Shown: piece by piece, positions 16,464 to 24,699 of the stretch
How positions within the stretch are numbered: the first letter of the stretch is position 1
How the letters are laid out: each line of letters opens with the position of its first letter
Source of the DNA: Hahellaceae bacterium
Lineage (GTDB): Bacteria > Pseudomonadota > Gammaproteobacteria > Pseudomonadales > Oleiphilaceae
DNA length: 64,000 nt
Assembly: GCA_024234505.1 (NCBI GenBank)
Contig: JACKOD010000004.1
Location: forward strand, 310,001-374,000
Direction of reading: 5' to 3'
Made by a program: the position numbers and the translations under genes
Notes under the pieces: model-generated
Database searches by the model: none
The model's input: the letters and a program-made list of their open reading frames with translations, nothing else
Told to the model about the DNA's origin: nothing

Positions 16464-16647
16464 ATAATGGTTATTTTGTGTTCGGATGTGGTCCGGTGGC
16501 CACATTTTGTCGACCCGCTGGAGAAAAGTTATTAGGGTTTTAAGGGCAGTTTAAAAAGCAAGTCGTGTTAAAATAGCTGTCCTCTGATTTTTGTATCAGG
16601 CACGGCATGACGTGCTTTTCTAATTGATTGACTTAAAAGGAATAATT

Positions 16648-16899
16648 ATGTTGACCCCCCAGCAGCTATTCAGTTCGATTCAACAACAGGTTGAGCAGTT
16701 GCTTCCTGGTGTAGCAAAAAGTGCCCAGGATGACATCCAGAATCACGTAAAAATGGTTGTGACCAGCGTGCTCACCAAGCTGGATTTGGTAACACGGGAT
16801 GAATTTGATGCACAGGTAGCGGTGCTGGAAAGAACTCGCTCCAAATTGGAGCAACTGGAAAAAGTTGTTGCTGAACTAGAGAAAAAAATCAGTAATTAG
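16648..16899 (+). CDS. ubiK: Ubiquinone biosynthesis accessory factor UbiK (BMFP family)
   Basis: An 83-residue protein beginning MLTPQQLFSSIQQQ at the ATG at 16648, which has AAAAGGAATAATT before it; the frame extends upstream but without a ribosome site. The C-terminal half is a coiled coil (VAVLERTRSKLEQLEKVVAE), as in YqiC/UbiK, which forms trimers and binds membranes. In E. coli and Salmonella it assists the aerobic ubiquinone-synthesis complex through UbiJ. Its position between glnK and yifB is conserved in Pseudomonas. Confidence 0.88.
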   Translation: MLTPQQLFSSIQQQVEQLLPGVAKSAQDDIQNHVKMVVTSVLTKLDLVTRDEFDAQVAVLERTRSKLEQLEKVVAELEKKISN

Positions 16900-17043
16900 C
16901 GCCACTTTTGCGCGTACCCCTTTCTGCAGGATGCAGTCGCGCACCAGTGATGAACAAAATATGCGCTGTGATGGCGCAAAAATGGCTGAATGTTTCATCG
17001 GGAAATATTCCGGCAGGGAAAATAACTTCAAAGCAGGGATGCT

Positions 17044-18555
17044 ATGTCACTTTCAAAAGTTTACAGTCGGGCGCAGGTGGGTATTTCCGCGCCTCAGGTG
17101 ATTGTCGAAACCCATATTTCCAACGGTTTACCCCAGCTGGCAATTGTTGGCTTACCTGAAACCGCCGTTAAGGAAAGCAAAGACCGTGTGCGCAGTGCGC
17201 TGTTGAATGCGGGATTTGAATTTCCGGCAAAACGTATCACCATCAATTTGGCGCCTGCAGATTTACCGAAAGAAGGAGGGCGCTATGATTTGGCGATTGC
17301 GCTGGGAATTTTGTCTGCCACGGGTCAGGTTCCTTTGGAGGCGTTGGCCAACAAGGAGTTTTTAGGCGAACTGGCCTTAACCGGAGAACTGCGTGCAGTC
17401 AGAGGCGCATTACCTGCTGCCATTGCGGCGGGTAACGACGGACGAAGTTTGTATGTGGCAGAGGGGAACCGTCTTGAAGCCAGTTTAAGCATGGAAACGG
17501 CTGTCTACGCGGCCAATCACCTTTTAGACGTCTGCGCCGACCTTTGTGGTGAGAAAGCATTGGAGGTGACTTGCGTACCTGCACCACCGGCATTTGTAGG
17601 TAAAGGTGCCGACTTGCTGGATGTGAAGGGGCAATATCAGGCACGCAGGGCCTTGGAGATTGCCGCTGCTGGAGGTCACAACCTGTTGTTATATGGCCCG
17701 CCGGGAACAGGAAAAAGCATGCTGGCTTCGCGTCTGCCCGGCATCCTGCCGCCGCTAAGTGAGCAGGAAGCACTGGAAGTGGCTGCGGTGTACTCGATTG
17801 CGGGTAAGCTATTCGATCATGCACAATGGGGGATTCGTCCTTTCAGAGGCCCGCACCATACGGCATCGGCTGCTGCACTGGTGGGTGGCGGGAGTCAGCC
17901 CCGACCCGGCGAGGTAACGCTCGCCCATCATGGTGTTTTGTTTCTGGATGAATTGCCCGAATTTAACCGAAAAGTACTGGAGGTTTTGCGCGAGCCTATC
18001 GAAAGCGGGCATATCGTCATTTCCAGAGCCAATAATCAAACCACTTTTCCCGCCCGTTTCCAGTTAGTGGCTGCCTTGAACCCTTGTCCTTGCGGTTATC
18101 TGGGGCATCCCGCGATTAGTTGCAGCGATACGCCCCAGCAAGTTGCCAAATATCGACAAAAGTTATCTGGCCCTATGCTGGATCGCTTCGACCTGCATGT
18201 GGAAGTACCGGCGCAGGCTGGTGATGTGTTAACTCGCAAAGATGTGGTATCGGAATCTTCTGCGCAGGTGAAAGAGCGCGTCATGGCGGCACGGCAGCGC
18301 CAGATGGCACGTCAGGGTATGCGCAATCAGGATTTGTCCGGGGCTCAACTGGAAGAGAGTTGTGCGCTGGATAGTCAATCGCGATTGTTGCTGGAAAGTG
18401 CATTGAATCGATTGGGGTTATCAGCCCGGGCCTTGCATAGGGTGATGCGCGTGGCGCGTACGATTGCAGATTTGGAGGCCCGGCAGGATATAACAACTCG
18501 CCACCTGACAGAAGCGTTGGGGTATCGAAAGCTGGATCGCAAGGTAGGCAGTTAG
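17044..18555 (+). CDS. comM: YifB/ComM-family AAA+ ATPase (Mg-chelatase-like)
   Basis: A 503-residue protein with an N-terminal Lon-protease-like fold domain (SLSKVYSRAQVGI... KESKDRVRSAL), a AAA+ core with Walker A YGPPGTGKSM near residue 220 and Walker B VLFLDELPEF, and a C-terminal Mg_chelatase_C domain (SARALHRVMRVARTIADL). ComM is a hexameric helicase that drives branch migration during integration of DNA taken up by natural transformation. With pilT/pilU elsewhere in this window, competence is possible but not shown. AGGGATGCT precedes the ATG. Confidence 0.93.
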   Translation: MSLSKVYSRAQVGISAPQVIVETHISNGLPQLAIVGLPETAVKESKDRVRSALLNAGFEFPAKRITINLAPADLPKEGGRYDLAIALGILSATGQVPLEALANKEFLGELALTGELRAVRGALPAAIAAGNDGRSLYVAEGNRLEASLSMETAVYAANHLLDVCADLCGEKALEVTCVPAPPAFVGKGADLLDVKGQYQARRALEIAAAGGHNLLLYGPPGTGKSMLASRLPGILPPLSEQEALEVAAVYSIAGKLFDHAQWGIRPFRGPHHTASAAALVGGGSQPRPGEVTLAHHGVLFLDELPEFNRKVLEVLREPIESGHIVISRANNQTTFPARFQLVAALNPCPCGYLGHPAISCSDTPQQVAKYRQKLSGPMLDRFDLHVEVPAQAGDVLTRKDVVSESSAQVKERVMAARQRQMARQGMRNQDLSGAQLEESCALDSQSRLLLESALNRLGLSARALHRVMRVARTIADLEARQDITTRHLTEALGYRKLDRKVGS

Positions 18556-18601
18556 CCTGTATTTCGCTGGTTTGACGCGGGTCTTAAACAAAAACCCCCG
18601 T

Positions 18602-18629
18602 AAAAAAAGAGGAGCATTCCTGCTCCTCT
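18602..18629 (-). terminator. Intrinsic terminator, minus strand
   Basis: Stem AGAGGAGCA / TGCTCCTCT with a four-base loop; the A7 to its left becomes a T run on the minus strand. It lies downstream of the small secreted-protein gene. A weaker outer AAACCCC/GGGGTTT pairing may let it also stop the comM transcript. Confidence 0.75.
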
Positions 18630-18767
18630 ATAAACAGGGGTTTGGAAGACGAAATCACTACCGCTTCAAGCAGTGATCTCGATTTCATTATAGGTCAGTC
18701 TGCCAGCCAAGGTGGTTAAAAAATGGACATATTTGTAATGAATGGTTAAAAAGTGATCAGTCTGATC

Positions 18768-19013
18768 CTAGGATTTTCGATCTAACGGCTTGATTGTTCT
18801 ATCTTTCGTCCAGTAAAAACCCCTTTGCATTGCGCGCTTTTGACGTTCCAGATTGCTCAAATCGGCATCTTCGGGTAACAGTGCAATGACTGATTCTGCA
18901 CTATGAGGTATCTGTAGCGTGGGCGTTGTACTTTTTTCAGCCAGTACCGGAGAAGCGATACTTAAGGGGAAAAGGCACAATACGAATAAGGCGCGAAGGA
19001 TAGTGGTTTTCAT
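18768..19013 (-). CDS. Small secreted hypothetical protein
   Basis: An 81-residue protein with a clear Sec signal peptide (hydrophobic LRALFVLCLFPLSIA, cleavage probably after VLA). The mature part is about 55 residues, with IPHSAESVIALLPEDADLSNLERQK and a basic C terminus. GGGAGATGACCA precedes the ATG. It is monocistronic, with its own downstream terminator. Not recognised. Periplasmic location is inferred from the signal. Confidence 0.68.
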   Translation of the reverse strand: MKTTILRALFVLCLFPLSIASPVLAEKSTTPTLQIPHSAESVIALLPEDADLSNLERQKRAMQRGFYWTKDRTIKPLDRKS

Positions 19014-19162
19014 TGGTCATCTCCCGTACAACTTGAGCAGGTATGTCAAAATTATCGGCAGAAAATGGCTAAACTTTAGCCAAAAAAATGGCTGAGGTAA
19101 TATTTGGATGAGATTATGGGATGCAAATAGACCGGATGGTAAAAGCAGCAAGCCTTAATGAA

Positions 19163-19199
19163 GCTGCGAATCCTGAGCACTGGTTTCAGGATTCGCAGC
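19163..19199 (-). terminator. Hairpin terminator after nrtD
   Basis: Perfect fourteen-base stem GCTGCGAATCCTGA / TCAGGATTCGCAGC with a nine-base loop, starting seven bases after the nrtD stop. The T run behind it is poor (TTCATT), so it may be a transcript-stabilising hairpin rather than a strong terminator. Confidence 0.65.
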
Positions 19200-19205
19200 G
19201 GGATT

Positions 19206-20003
19206 TCAGGCAACATCTTTTCTGCTGTGGCGATCATGCAGAAACGAGAGCACTTCTGCGCGAAGGTGGTTGTAATGCGGATCGTTGGCCAGCTGTAACC
19301 GGTTCCGTGGTCGAGGCAGGTCAATCTCCAGAATTTCACCAACGGTAGCCGCCGGCCCATTTGTCATCATGACAATTCGATCTGACAGTAGTACGGCTTC
19401 GTCAACATCGTGGGTAATCATAATGACCGTATTATTGAGTTCGGTCTGGATCTCCATCAGCGAATCCTGCAGATGTGCGCGAGTCAGGGCGTCCAAGGCG
19501 CCAAAGGGCTCGTCCATCAGCAACACTTTGGGTTTCATGGCCAATGCGCGAGCGATGCCCACGCGTTGTTTCATGCCGCCGGAAATTTCTCCCGGACGTT
19601 TTTCAAGCGCATGGCTCATATGCACCAGTTCCAGATTATGGCGCGTCCAGGCATCACGCTCTGCTTTGTTCATGGTTTTCTTGAATACGGTATCGACAGC
19701 GAGTCGAACATTGTCATAGACACTTAACCAGGGTAATAGCGAGTGGTGCTGAAAGACGACGGCTCGTTCCGGGCCGGGCTCATCCACTTCTTTGCCCTCC
19801 AGAACGACGCCCCCTTCGGTGGCTTTGTACAGGCCGGCCACAATGTTCAGTACGGTGGACTTGCCGCAGCCGGAATGACCAATCAGGGAAACAAACTCGC
19901 CTCGGCTGATTTTCAGATTAACTTTGTCCAGCGCTTTAAAGGGGCCTTTGGGGGTTGGAAACTCAATAGATACTTGTTCAATTTTCAGATAAGGCGTGCT
20001 CAT
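19206..20003 (-). CDS. nrtD: Nitrate/nitrite ABC transporter, ATP-binding protein
   Basis: About 265 residues from the ATG at 20003, which follows AGGAGAGCGCC; an ATG five codons earlier lacks such a site. Walker A GHSGCGKST, signature ISGGMKQRVGIARAL, Walker B VLLMDEPFGALD and the switch His in MITHDVDEAV are all intact. It powers uptake through the NrtB permease. It is the last gene of nrtA-nrtB-nrtD. The family also includes bicarbonate, taurine and sulfonate importers, but the NrtA-type binding protein and NIT-domain neighbour favour nitrate. Confidence 0.9.
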   Translation of the reverse strand: MSTPYLKIEQVSIEFPTPKGPFKALDKVNLKISRGEFVSLIGHSGCGKSTVLNIVAGLYKATEGGVVLEGKEVDEPGPERAVVFQHHSLLPWLSVYDNVRLAVDTVFKKTMNKAERDAWTRHNLELVHMSHALEKRPGEISGGMKQRVGIARALAMKPKVLLMDEPFGALDALTRAHLQDSLMEIQTELNNTVIMITHDVDEAVLLSDRIVMMTNGPAATVGEILEIDLPRPRNRLQLANDPHYNHLRAEVLSFLHDRHSRKDVA

Positions 20004-20112
20004 GGCGCTCTCCTGCATACTGCTATGTAAGTTCGTGGGCAGCCACGGTTAGCGGTGAACCGTGGAGGCCTTTGTCTGTGATCTGCGTGTCTGTCTGCTC
20101 TGTGTGCAAGTG

Positions 20113-21135
20113 CTATCGTGAGGCAGAACTCTTGTCCCAGCTTACGGCGCGTTGCAGGGAAAGCATGAGCCGATCAAGGAGGAAGCCTATAAAACCGATC
20201 GTTAACACCGCGACCATAATCCGGCCTAGCGAATTGGAGCTGCCATTCTGGAATTCATCCCAGACAAACTTGCCCAGCCCTGGGTTTTGGGCAAGCATTT
20301 CTGCGGCAATTAACACCATCCAGCCCACCCCAAGCGACAGGCGCAATCCGGTAAACATCATGGGTATGGCGGCGGGCAGTACGATTTTACGCAGTTGCGC
20401 GAACCAGCTCAGACGTAGGACCCGGCTAACATTGATCAGATCTTTGTCAATATTGGCAACGCCTACCGCCGTGTTGATCAGGGTGGGCCAGAGGCAACAG
20501 AGTGTGACCGTGATCGCCGAGTTAACAAAAGACTTTGGAAACATGGGGTCATCGCTGACATAGACGGCACTGACAACCATGGTGACGATGGGAAGCCAGG
20601 CTAACGGCGATACCGGTTTAAATATCTGGATCAGCGGGTCGAGTGCGCTGTAGGTAGTTTGGTTCAGGCCGCAAACAATCCCCAGCGGAATGGCCAAAAG
20701 ACTGGCCAGCAGAAAGCCGCTGAATACGGTATACAGACTGGTCCAAATCTGATCCATATAGGTTGGGCGGCCGTTATAAGTACGCCATTTCACCTCGGCT
20801 TGAGGATCTTTGGCAAGCTTGGCTTCATTTCTTATGCGCTGGCGCTCGTAAAAGTCAGCGGCTTTCTGGCGTTCGGCACGGTGTTCAGCCAACAGGTTCT
20901 GGGCTTGTTCCATTACGGCGACAGGGCCGGGAACTTGTCCCAAACTGGTTTGTACGCGTGACGCGGAAGCTGACCAGAGTACCAGAAATATCATAAATGC
21001 AATGACGGGTACCCCAACCGTTTTGAAAATGGTGTTTATCTGATCTTTCGGATTTTCGCCTTTGCAAAGCTTGATGATGGGGGCGAACCAACTTGTTTCG
21101 GAACTCATAAACCAGTTCAGCATTCGTGTCGTCAT
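20113..21135 (-). CDS. nrtB: Nitrate/nitrite ABC transporter, permease
   Basis: About 340 residues from the ATG at 21135, preceded by AGGAGTAAACGGC. Six or so membrane helices; the first (VIAFMIFLVLWSAS) is followed by a long charged segment (about residues 60-115, LLAEHRAERQKAADFYERQ) that makes it longer than typical NrtB. The C-terminal BPD_transp_1 domain has the coupling motif near LSLGVGWMVLIAAEMLA. It forms the membrane channel for NrtA-delivered nitrate. Confidence 0.9.
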   Translation of the reverse strand: MTTRMLNWFMSSETSWFAPIIKLCKGENPKDQINTIFKTVGVPVIAFMIFLVLWSASASRVQTSLGQVPGPVAVMEQAQNLLAEHRAERQKAADFYERQRIRNEAKLAKDPQAEVKWRTYNGRPTYMDQIWTSLYTVFSGFLLASLLAIPLGIVCGLNQTTYSALDPLIQIFKPVSPLAWLPIVTMVVSAVYVSDDPMFPKSFVNSAITVTLCCLWPTLINTAVGVANIDKDLINVSRVLRLSWFAQLRKIVLPAAIPMMFTGLRLSLGVGWMVLIAAEMLAQNPGLGKFVWDEFQNGSSNSLGRIMVAVLTIGFIGFLLDRLMLSLQRAVSWDKSSASR

Positions 21136-21218
21136 GCCGTTTACTCCTGTTGCCATGGGCGGACTGCGTGCCGCCTTCCGACGGGGTGCCGATAGAACGG
21201 CACCCCGTGTGCTGCGCG

Positions 21219-22616
21219 TTAGATCTTGTCGTTACCTTTCAGGCCGATCTTGAGTTGTTCCAGATATTGATTAGGATGTTTGCCGTCATAAGTGATGCCA
21301 TCGATAAATTCGTTCGTGGGCTCACGGAAACCATCTTCAGTGCTGAAATCAGGAAACTCCGAAGCTTTCATTTTGCCTTCGTTGATCAGCTCTTTAGCCG
21401 CCGTTGCGTAGATATCTGGGCGATAGACTTTTTTGGCTATGTCCATATACCAGCTGTCGGGTTTGGCTTCGGCGATCTGTCCCCAGCGGCGCATTTGAGA
21501 GAGATACCAGATGGCGTCACTGTAGAACGGATAGGTCGCGTCATGACGGAAGAACACGTTGAAGTCAGGAACCTCTCGTTTGTCGCCTTTTTCGTATTCA
21601 AAGGTACCCGTCATACTGTTTGCGATAACGTCGTAGTCTGCACCCACATAGTTTGGCTGAGACAGTATTTTCACTGCTTCCGGGCGATTGGCGTTGTTGT
21701 TGTCATCCAGCCATTTCGCGGCGCGGATCATTGCCTTGACTACGGCAATGTGAGTTTGTGGATATTTGTCAGCCCAGTCCTTGCTCACACCGAAAACTTT
21801 TTCCGGGTTGTTCTTCCATATTTCATAGTCGGTAATGACGGGAACCCCTATACCCTTGAATACGGCTTGCTGGTTCCAGGGTTCGCCCACGCAGTAGCCG
21901 TAGATGGTGCCGGCTTCCAGTGTGGAAGGCATTTGTGGTGGTGGCGTAACGGACAAAAGTGCATCGGCATTCAGCTGACCGGAAGTGTCACCTTTGGCGG
22001 GTGCGTAAAAACCGGGGTTGATGCCACCTGACGCAAGCCAGTAACGCAATTCATAGTTGTGGGTAGATACCGGGAAGACCATGCCCATTTTGAACGGCTT
22101 GCCTTCATCCTTGTACTTCTGCATGGCCTTCTTCAGGTATTCCGCTTTGATCGGGTGAACTATTTTGCCGTCTTTATCTTTTGGCAAATGCGGTTTCATG
22201 AGTTCCCAAACATCGTTGGAGACGGTAATGCCGTTGCCGTTAAGGTCCATGCTGAAGGCGGTGATGATATGTGCCTGCGTACCGAAGCCAATGGTGGCAC
22301 CCAAAGGTTGTCCTGCCAGCATGTGTGCACCATCTAGCTCACCTGTGATTACGCGATCGAGGAGCACTTTCCAGTTTGCCTGGGCCTCCAGTTGCACATA
22401 CAGGCCTTCGTCTTCAAAGAAGCCTTTTTCTTTCGCGATAGCCAATGGCGCCATGTCGGTAAGTTTGATAAAGCCAAACTTCAGATCTTCTTTTTCCGGT
22501 GTGGCGGCAAAGGTCTGGAATGCGCCAAGGCTGAATGTACCTGCCAGGGCCAGGGTGGCAACGCGCAGGAATTTTGCCAAAGGTTTGGTAGTGCTAATGT
22601 GTGTAGGCTTTTTCAT
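21219..22616 (-). CDS. nrtA: Nitrate/nitrite ABC transporter, substrate-binding protein
   Basis: About 465 residues from the ATG at 22616 with GGAGGTATCC before it. N-terminal export signal: basic stretch, hydrophobic VATLALAGTFSLGAF, cleavage after TFA. The mature part has the NrtA/NasF landmarks: KFGFIKLTDMAPLAIAKEKGFF, GELDGAHMLAGQPLG, and the GYCVGEPWNQQAV segment that forms part of the nitrate pocket. It delivers periplasmic nitrate to NrtBD. No assimilatory nitrate or nitrite reductase gene is in the window. A sigma-54-like promoter lies about 40 bp upstream. Confidence 0.92.
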   Translation of the reverse strand: MKKPTHISTTKPLAKFLRVATLALAGTFSLGAFQTFAATPEKEDLKFGFIKLTDMAPLAIAKEKGFFEDEGLYVQLEAQANWKVLLDRVITGELDGAHMLAGQPLGATIGFGTQAHIITAFSMDLNGNGITVSNDVWELMKPHLPKDKDGKIVHPIKAEYLKKAMQKYKDEGKPFKMGMVFPVSTHNYELRYWLASGGINPGFYAPAKGDTSGQLNADALLSVTPPPQMPSTLEAGTIYGYCVGEPWNQQAVFKGIGVPVITDYEIWKNNPEKVFGVSKDWADKYPQTHIAVVKAMIRAAKWLDDNNNANRPEAVKILSQPNYVGADYDVIANSMTGTFEYEKGDKREVPDFNVFFRHDATYPFYSDAIWYLSQMRRWGQIAEAKPDSWYMDIAKKVYRPDIYATAAKELINEGKMKASEFPDFSTEDGFREPTNEFIDGITYDGKHPNQYLEQLKIGLKGNDKI

Positions 22617-22657
22617 GGATACCTCCAAGGTTATTAATGTTACTTACCAAGGGGTAA

Positions 22658-22673
22658 TTCAATATCAGTGCCA
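22658..22673 (-). promoter_or_regulatory. Sigma-54-like promoter of nrtABD
   Basis: Minus-strand TGGCACTGATATTGAA has a perfect -24 TGGCAC at the correct distance from TTGA, where consensus is TTGC. Predicted start near 22646 gives a 30-base leader that includes the ribosome site. The missing -12 C lowers confidence. Confidence 0.45.
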
Positions 22674-22745
22674 ATAAAATAAAAGGCATATAAAACAGTG
22701 TATTAGCGCTTTGTCGGTGAGTTTGTAAATATTTAGTGGAGGTAG

Positions 22746-22762
22746 TACACCGTAATTGTGCA
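22746..22762. promoter_or_regulatory. NtrC-like site upstream of nrtA
   Basis: TACACCGTAATTGTGCA matches most of the NtrC 17-mer, best in the right half (TTGTGCA). The centre is about 108 bp upstream of the predicted sigma-54 start, a usual enhancer distance. Confidence 0.45.
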
Positions 22763-22843
22763 CACAAAAGGAGGTAGTCTCACCAAATTGGAGCATACCT
22801 CAATGGTAATATTTTTTGCGGTGGCTTTTTTCAGGAAAAGAAC

Positions 22844-22881
22844 AAAAAGTCCACATCAGTCTTTACGCTTGATGTGGACTT
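22844..22881 (-). terminator. Intrinsic terminator after the NIT-domain gene
   Basis: Twelve-base stem AAGTCCACATCA / TGATGTGGACTT, eleven-base loop, T5 on the minus strand. It separates the sensor gene from the nrt promoter region. Confidence 0.85.
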
Positions 22882-22912
22882 GAGAGGTCTGGATAGGGGG
22901 TGACCGCGCGGG

Positions 22913-23770
22913 CTAACACGCGATGCTTTTTCCGGAGATCCATTGCTTAAGTTCGCTACTCAGATCCTGGCGAAGCAGTTGTTGTCCGCAGATAAGCAGG
23001 TCTTGCAAACCGGAGATGGCACTGGAACCCAATGCGAAAATATCGGATGAGCTGATAGTCGGGGTTTCGCTATTAAAAAAGCAGGATTCCAGTTGGTTCA
23101 AAAAGATGTGGAGGTGCTTTTGCGGATCTTTCTGCCGTAAAAGCGCATTCAGTATATGGTAGATTTCCGGGGTACATTCCACGATGGCATCGTTGAGCCA
23201 GTTCAAACGACTGCTCACATGGTTGATCTGGTAACGAATTCTCGAGATGGCTTCGGCCTCGTTTTGATGTATGGCAGCACAATGGGTTGCAAGCCCTCGC
23301 GCTTGTGCTACCGCTTCGATCAGCTCCGGCAAATGCTTCATGCAGAGCTGTGCCAGGGCTTGATGGCCCGCACTGGCGTTCATATGCCCCCCGCGTTCGG
23401 CTAAAAGCCATAGCAGCTGCAGAACCCGTGAAATCAGGTGGCTGTGAAGTTTGAAATTGTCCAGTGCGGAGTCAAAGCGCCATTGCCTGCACAGTACTTC
23501 CCATTCTTGTTGAATGCGCTCTAATTCATCGTCCTGGAAGTAGTCATGACAGCTTTGTTCGATCGCCTGCATCTGATGGGCAATTTCATGTTCCAGAATA
23601 TTTGCCTGACGCTCGAAAAAGGTGTCGCCGGCCAGTGTGGCCATACAGCTTGCGCGATGACGTTGATAAAGAATCATCAGTTGCACCAGCAATTTTGCAA
23701 CGTAGGCCGCGTTGTGGCGCTGCTGGTGTTGGAGGTAGTGATCCCGGATGAGATTAATATCGGTTGCCAT
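22913..23770 (-). CDS. NIT-domain (nitrate/nitrite-sensing) protein without ANTAR domain
   Basis: About 285 residues from the ATG at 23770 (AAGGTATAAGC before it). The protein is helical throughout and resembles the NIT sensor domain of NasR: VQLMILYQRHRASCMATLAGD near the N terminus and LIEAVAQARGLATHCAAI in the second half. NasR of Klebsiella joins this domain to a C-terminal ANTAR RNA-binding domain that prevents termination in the nas leader. Here the sequence ends LSSELKQWISGKSIAC with no ANTAR-like segment. It sits directly upstream of nrtABD, so a role in sensing nitrate for that operon is likely, but the output must differ from NasR. Confidence 0.68.
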   Translation of the reverse strand: MATDINLIRDHYLQHQQRHNAAYVAKLLVQLMILYQRHRASCMATLAGDTFFERQANILEHEIAHQMQAIEQSCHDYFQDDELERIQQEWEVLCRQWRFDSALDNFKLHSHLISRVLQLLWLLAERGGHMNASAGHQALAQLCMKHLPELIEAVAQARGLATHCAAIHQNEAEAISRIRYQINHVSSRLNWLNDAIVECTPEIYHILNALLRQKDPQKHLHIFLNQLESCFFNSETPTISSSDIFALGSSAISGLQDLLICGQQLLRQDLSSELKQWISGKSIAC

Positions 23771-23864
23771 GCTTATACCTTTTTTATATGCATCAGAATT
23801 TGTGTATCTAAAGCAAAAACTAATCCAAAAGAGGTATATTTGGGGCAAATTGAGTTAATTAGGG

Positions 23865-24344
23865 CTAGTAGGGGATTTTATCTTGTTTATCTTGCCAGGC
23901 ATGAAGCACTAATTTGCCCTCTTCGGGCAGAATGTTGTGCATCGAAATAGTGCGCGCATGCGCCGGCAAAGCGAGTTCATCGTAAAATCGTGCATCATCA
24001 AAACCCGCTTGGGCTGCCTGCTCCTGATTGGCTGCATACCAAATGCGGTGAAGCCTGGCCCACCAAATGGCGCCGAGGCACATGGGACAGGGCTCGCAAC
24101 TGGTGTAGATCTCACAGGCATGCAGATCCCAGTGGCCTATCTGTGCACAGGCATTGCGAATGGCGACGACTTCGGCATGTGCCGTCGGATCATTGTGCGA
24201 GGTGACCTGATTGACACCGGTGGAGATAATTTTTCCGTCACGCACGATCACAGCACCGAAGGGGCCGCCTTGAAGACTATCCATATTGCGTTGTGCTAAA
24301 CGTATGGCTTCGCGCATAAAGTGTGCGTGCTGATCGTGACTCAT
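23865..24344 (-). CDS. guaD: Guanine deaminase (GuaD-like nucleoside deaminase)
   Basis: A 159-residue zinc deaminase starting at ATG 24344. Zinc/proton-shuttle motif HAE at residues 56-58 (NDPTAHAEVVAIRNAC) and PCPMC at 85-89, as in the cytidine deaminase superfamily. The whole sequence closely follows B. subtilis GuaD, including YTSCEPCPMCLGAIWWARL and AGFDDARFYDEL. It converts guanine to xanthine, opening purine nitrogen, which suits the surrounding nitrogen-assimilation genes. Open frame upstream of this start is an artefact of the tandem repeat. Confidence 0.88.
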   Translation of the reverse strand: MSHDQHAHFMREAIRLAQRNMDSLQGGPFGAVIVRDGKIISTGVNQVTSHNDPTAHAEVVAIRNACAQIGHWDLHACEIYTSCEPCPMCLGAIWWARLHRIWYAANQEQAAQAGFDDARFYDELALPAHARTISMHNILPEEGKLVLHAWQDKQDKIPY

Positions 24345-24699
24345 GCTGTCTGTCCTTTTGATCGGTCCTTTTGATTGAAAAACATCAACACTTCTAAAGA
24401 TAGTTGCAAGTTTTTGATGTTGCCTCCCAAGATCAATGCGTGTCTGGTTCGGTGCCTGCATTGTATTTGGGGTAAGAAAAAGTATTTGGGGTAAGAAAAA
24501 GCATTTGGGGTAAGAAAAAGCATTTGAGATAAAAACAAGCATTTGGGATGAAAACAAGTATTTAGAATGAAACCGCTCATTTGTTATAGGTGGCAGTGAT
24601 GTTACTTGCCATTTTATCGGCTTCTACCTATCATCTCGTTCCTTTTTTAATCAGCCGTCATTCGGTTTTCCCAACGAATAAATGCCTAGGTCGATCATC
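24345..24699. other. Intergenic region, guaD (minus) / trmB (plus)
   Basis: About 355 bp between divergent genes. Apart from the 19-bp tandem repeat described separately it is AT-rich, with no recognisable operator. Promoters of both genes should lie here; none was resolved. Confidence 0.6.
24463..24576. repeat. Six tandem 19-bp repeats
   Basis: Six contiguous units with no spacer, best copy GCATTTGGGGTAAGAAAAA. Units 1-3 are nearly identical (only the second base varies between T and C); units 4-6 carry more changes towards the right (GGGGTAAG to GAGATAAA, GGGATGAA, AGAATGAA). This gradient is what slippage growth from one side would leave. It lies about 120 bp upstream of guaD. Confidence 0.95.

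Larger units (their letters stand above)
16208..16647. promoter_or_regulatory. Divergent control region, glnK (minus) and ubiK (plus)
   Basis: About 440 bp without a gene. The left part has the sigma-54 promoter of glnK, the middle the two NtrC-like sites, and the right part, close to ubiK, holds the ubiK promoter, whose exact elements were not resolved. Separate entries give the individual sites. Confidence 0.65.

Noticed and set aside
21126..22031. Long plus-strand ORF (301 codons)
   Set aside because: Fully antisense to nrtA, whose signal peptide and domain motifs are clear; typical shadow frame.
24463..24576. CRISPR array
   Set aside because: Units are contiguous with no spacers and no cas genes are near; it is a simple tandem repeat.
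24341..24580. Minus-strand ORF with repeating Phe/Leu/Pro phrases
   Set aside because: The peptide repetition is just the translation of the 19-bp tandem repeat; no start signal.
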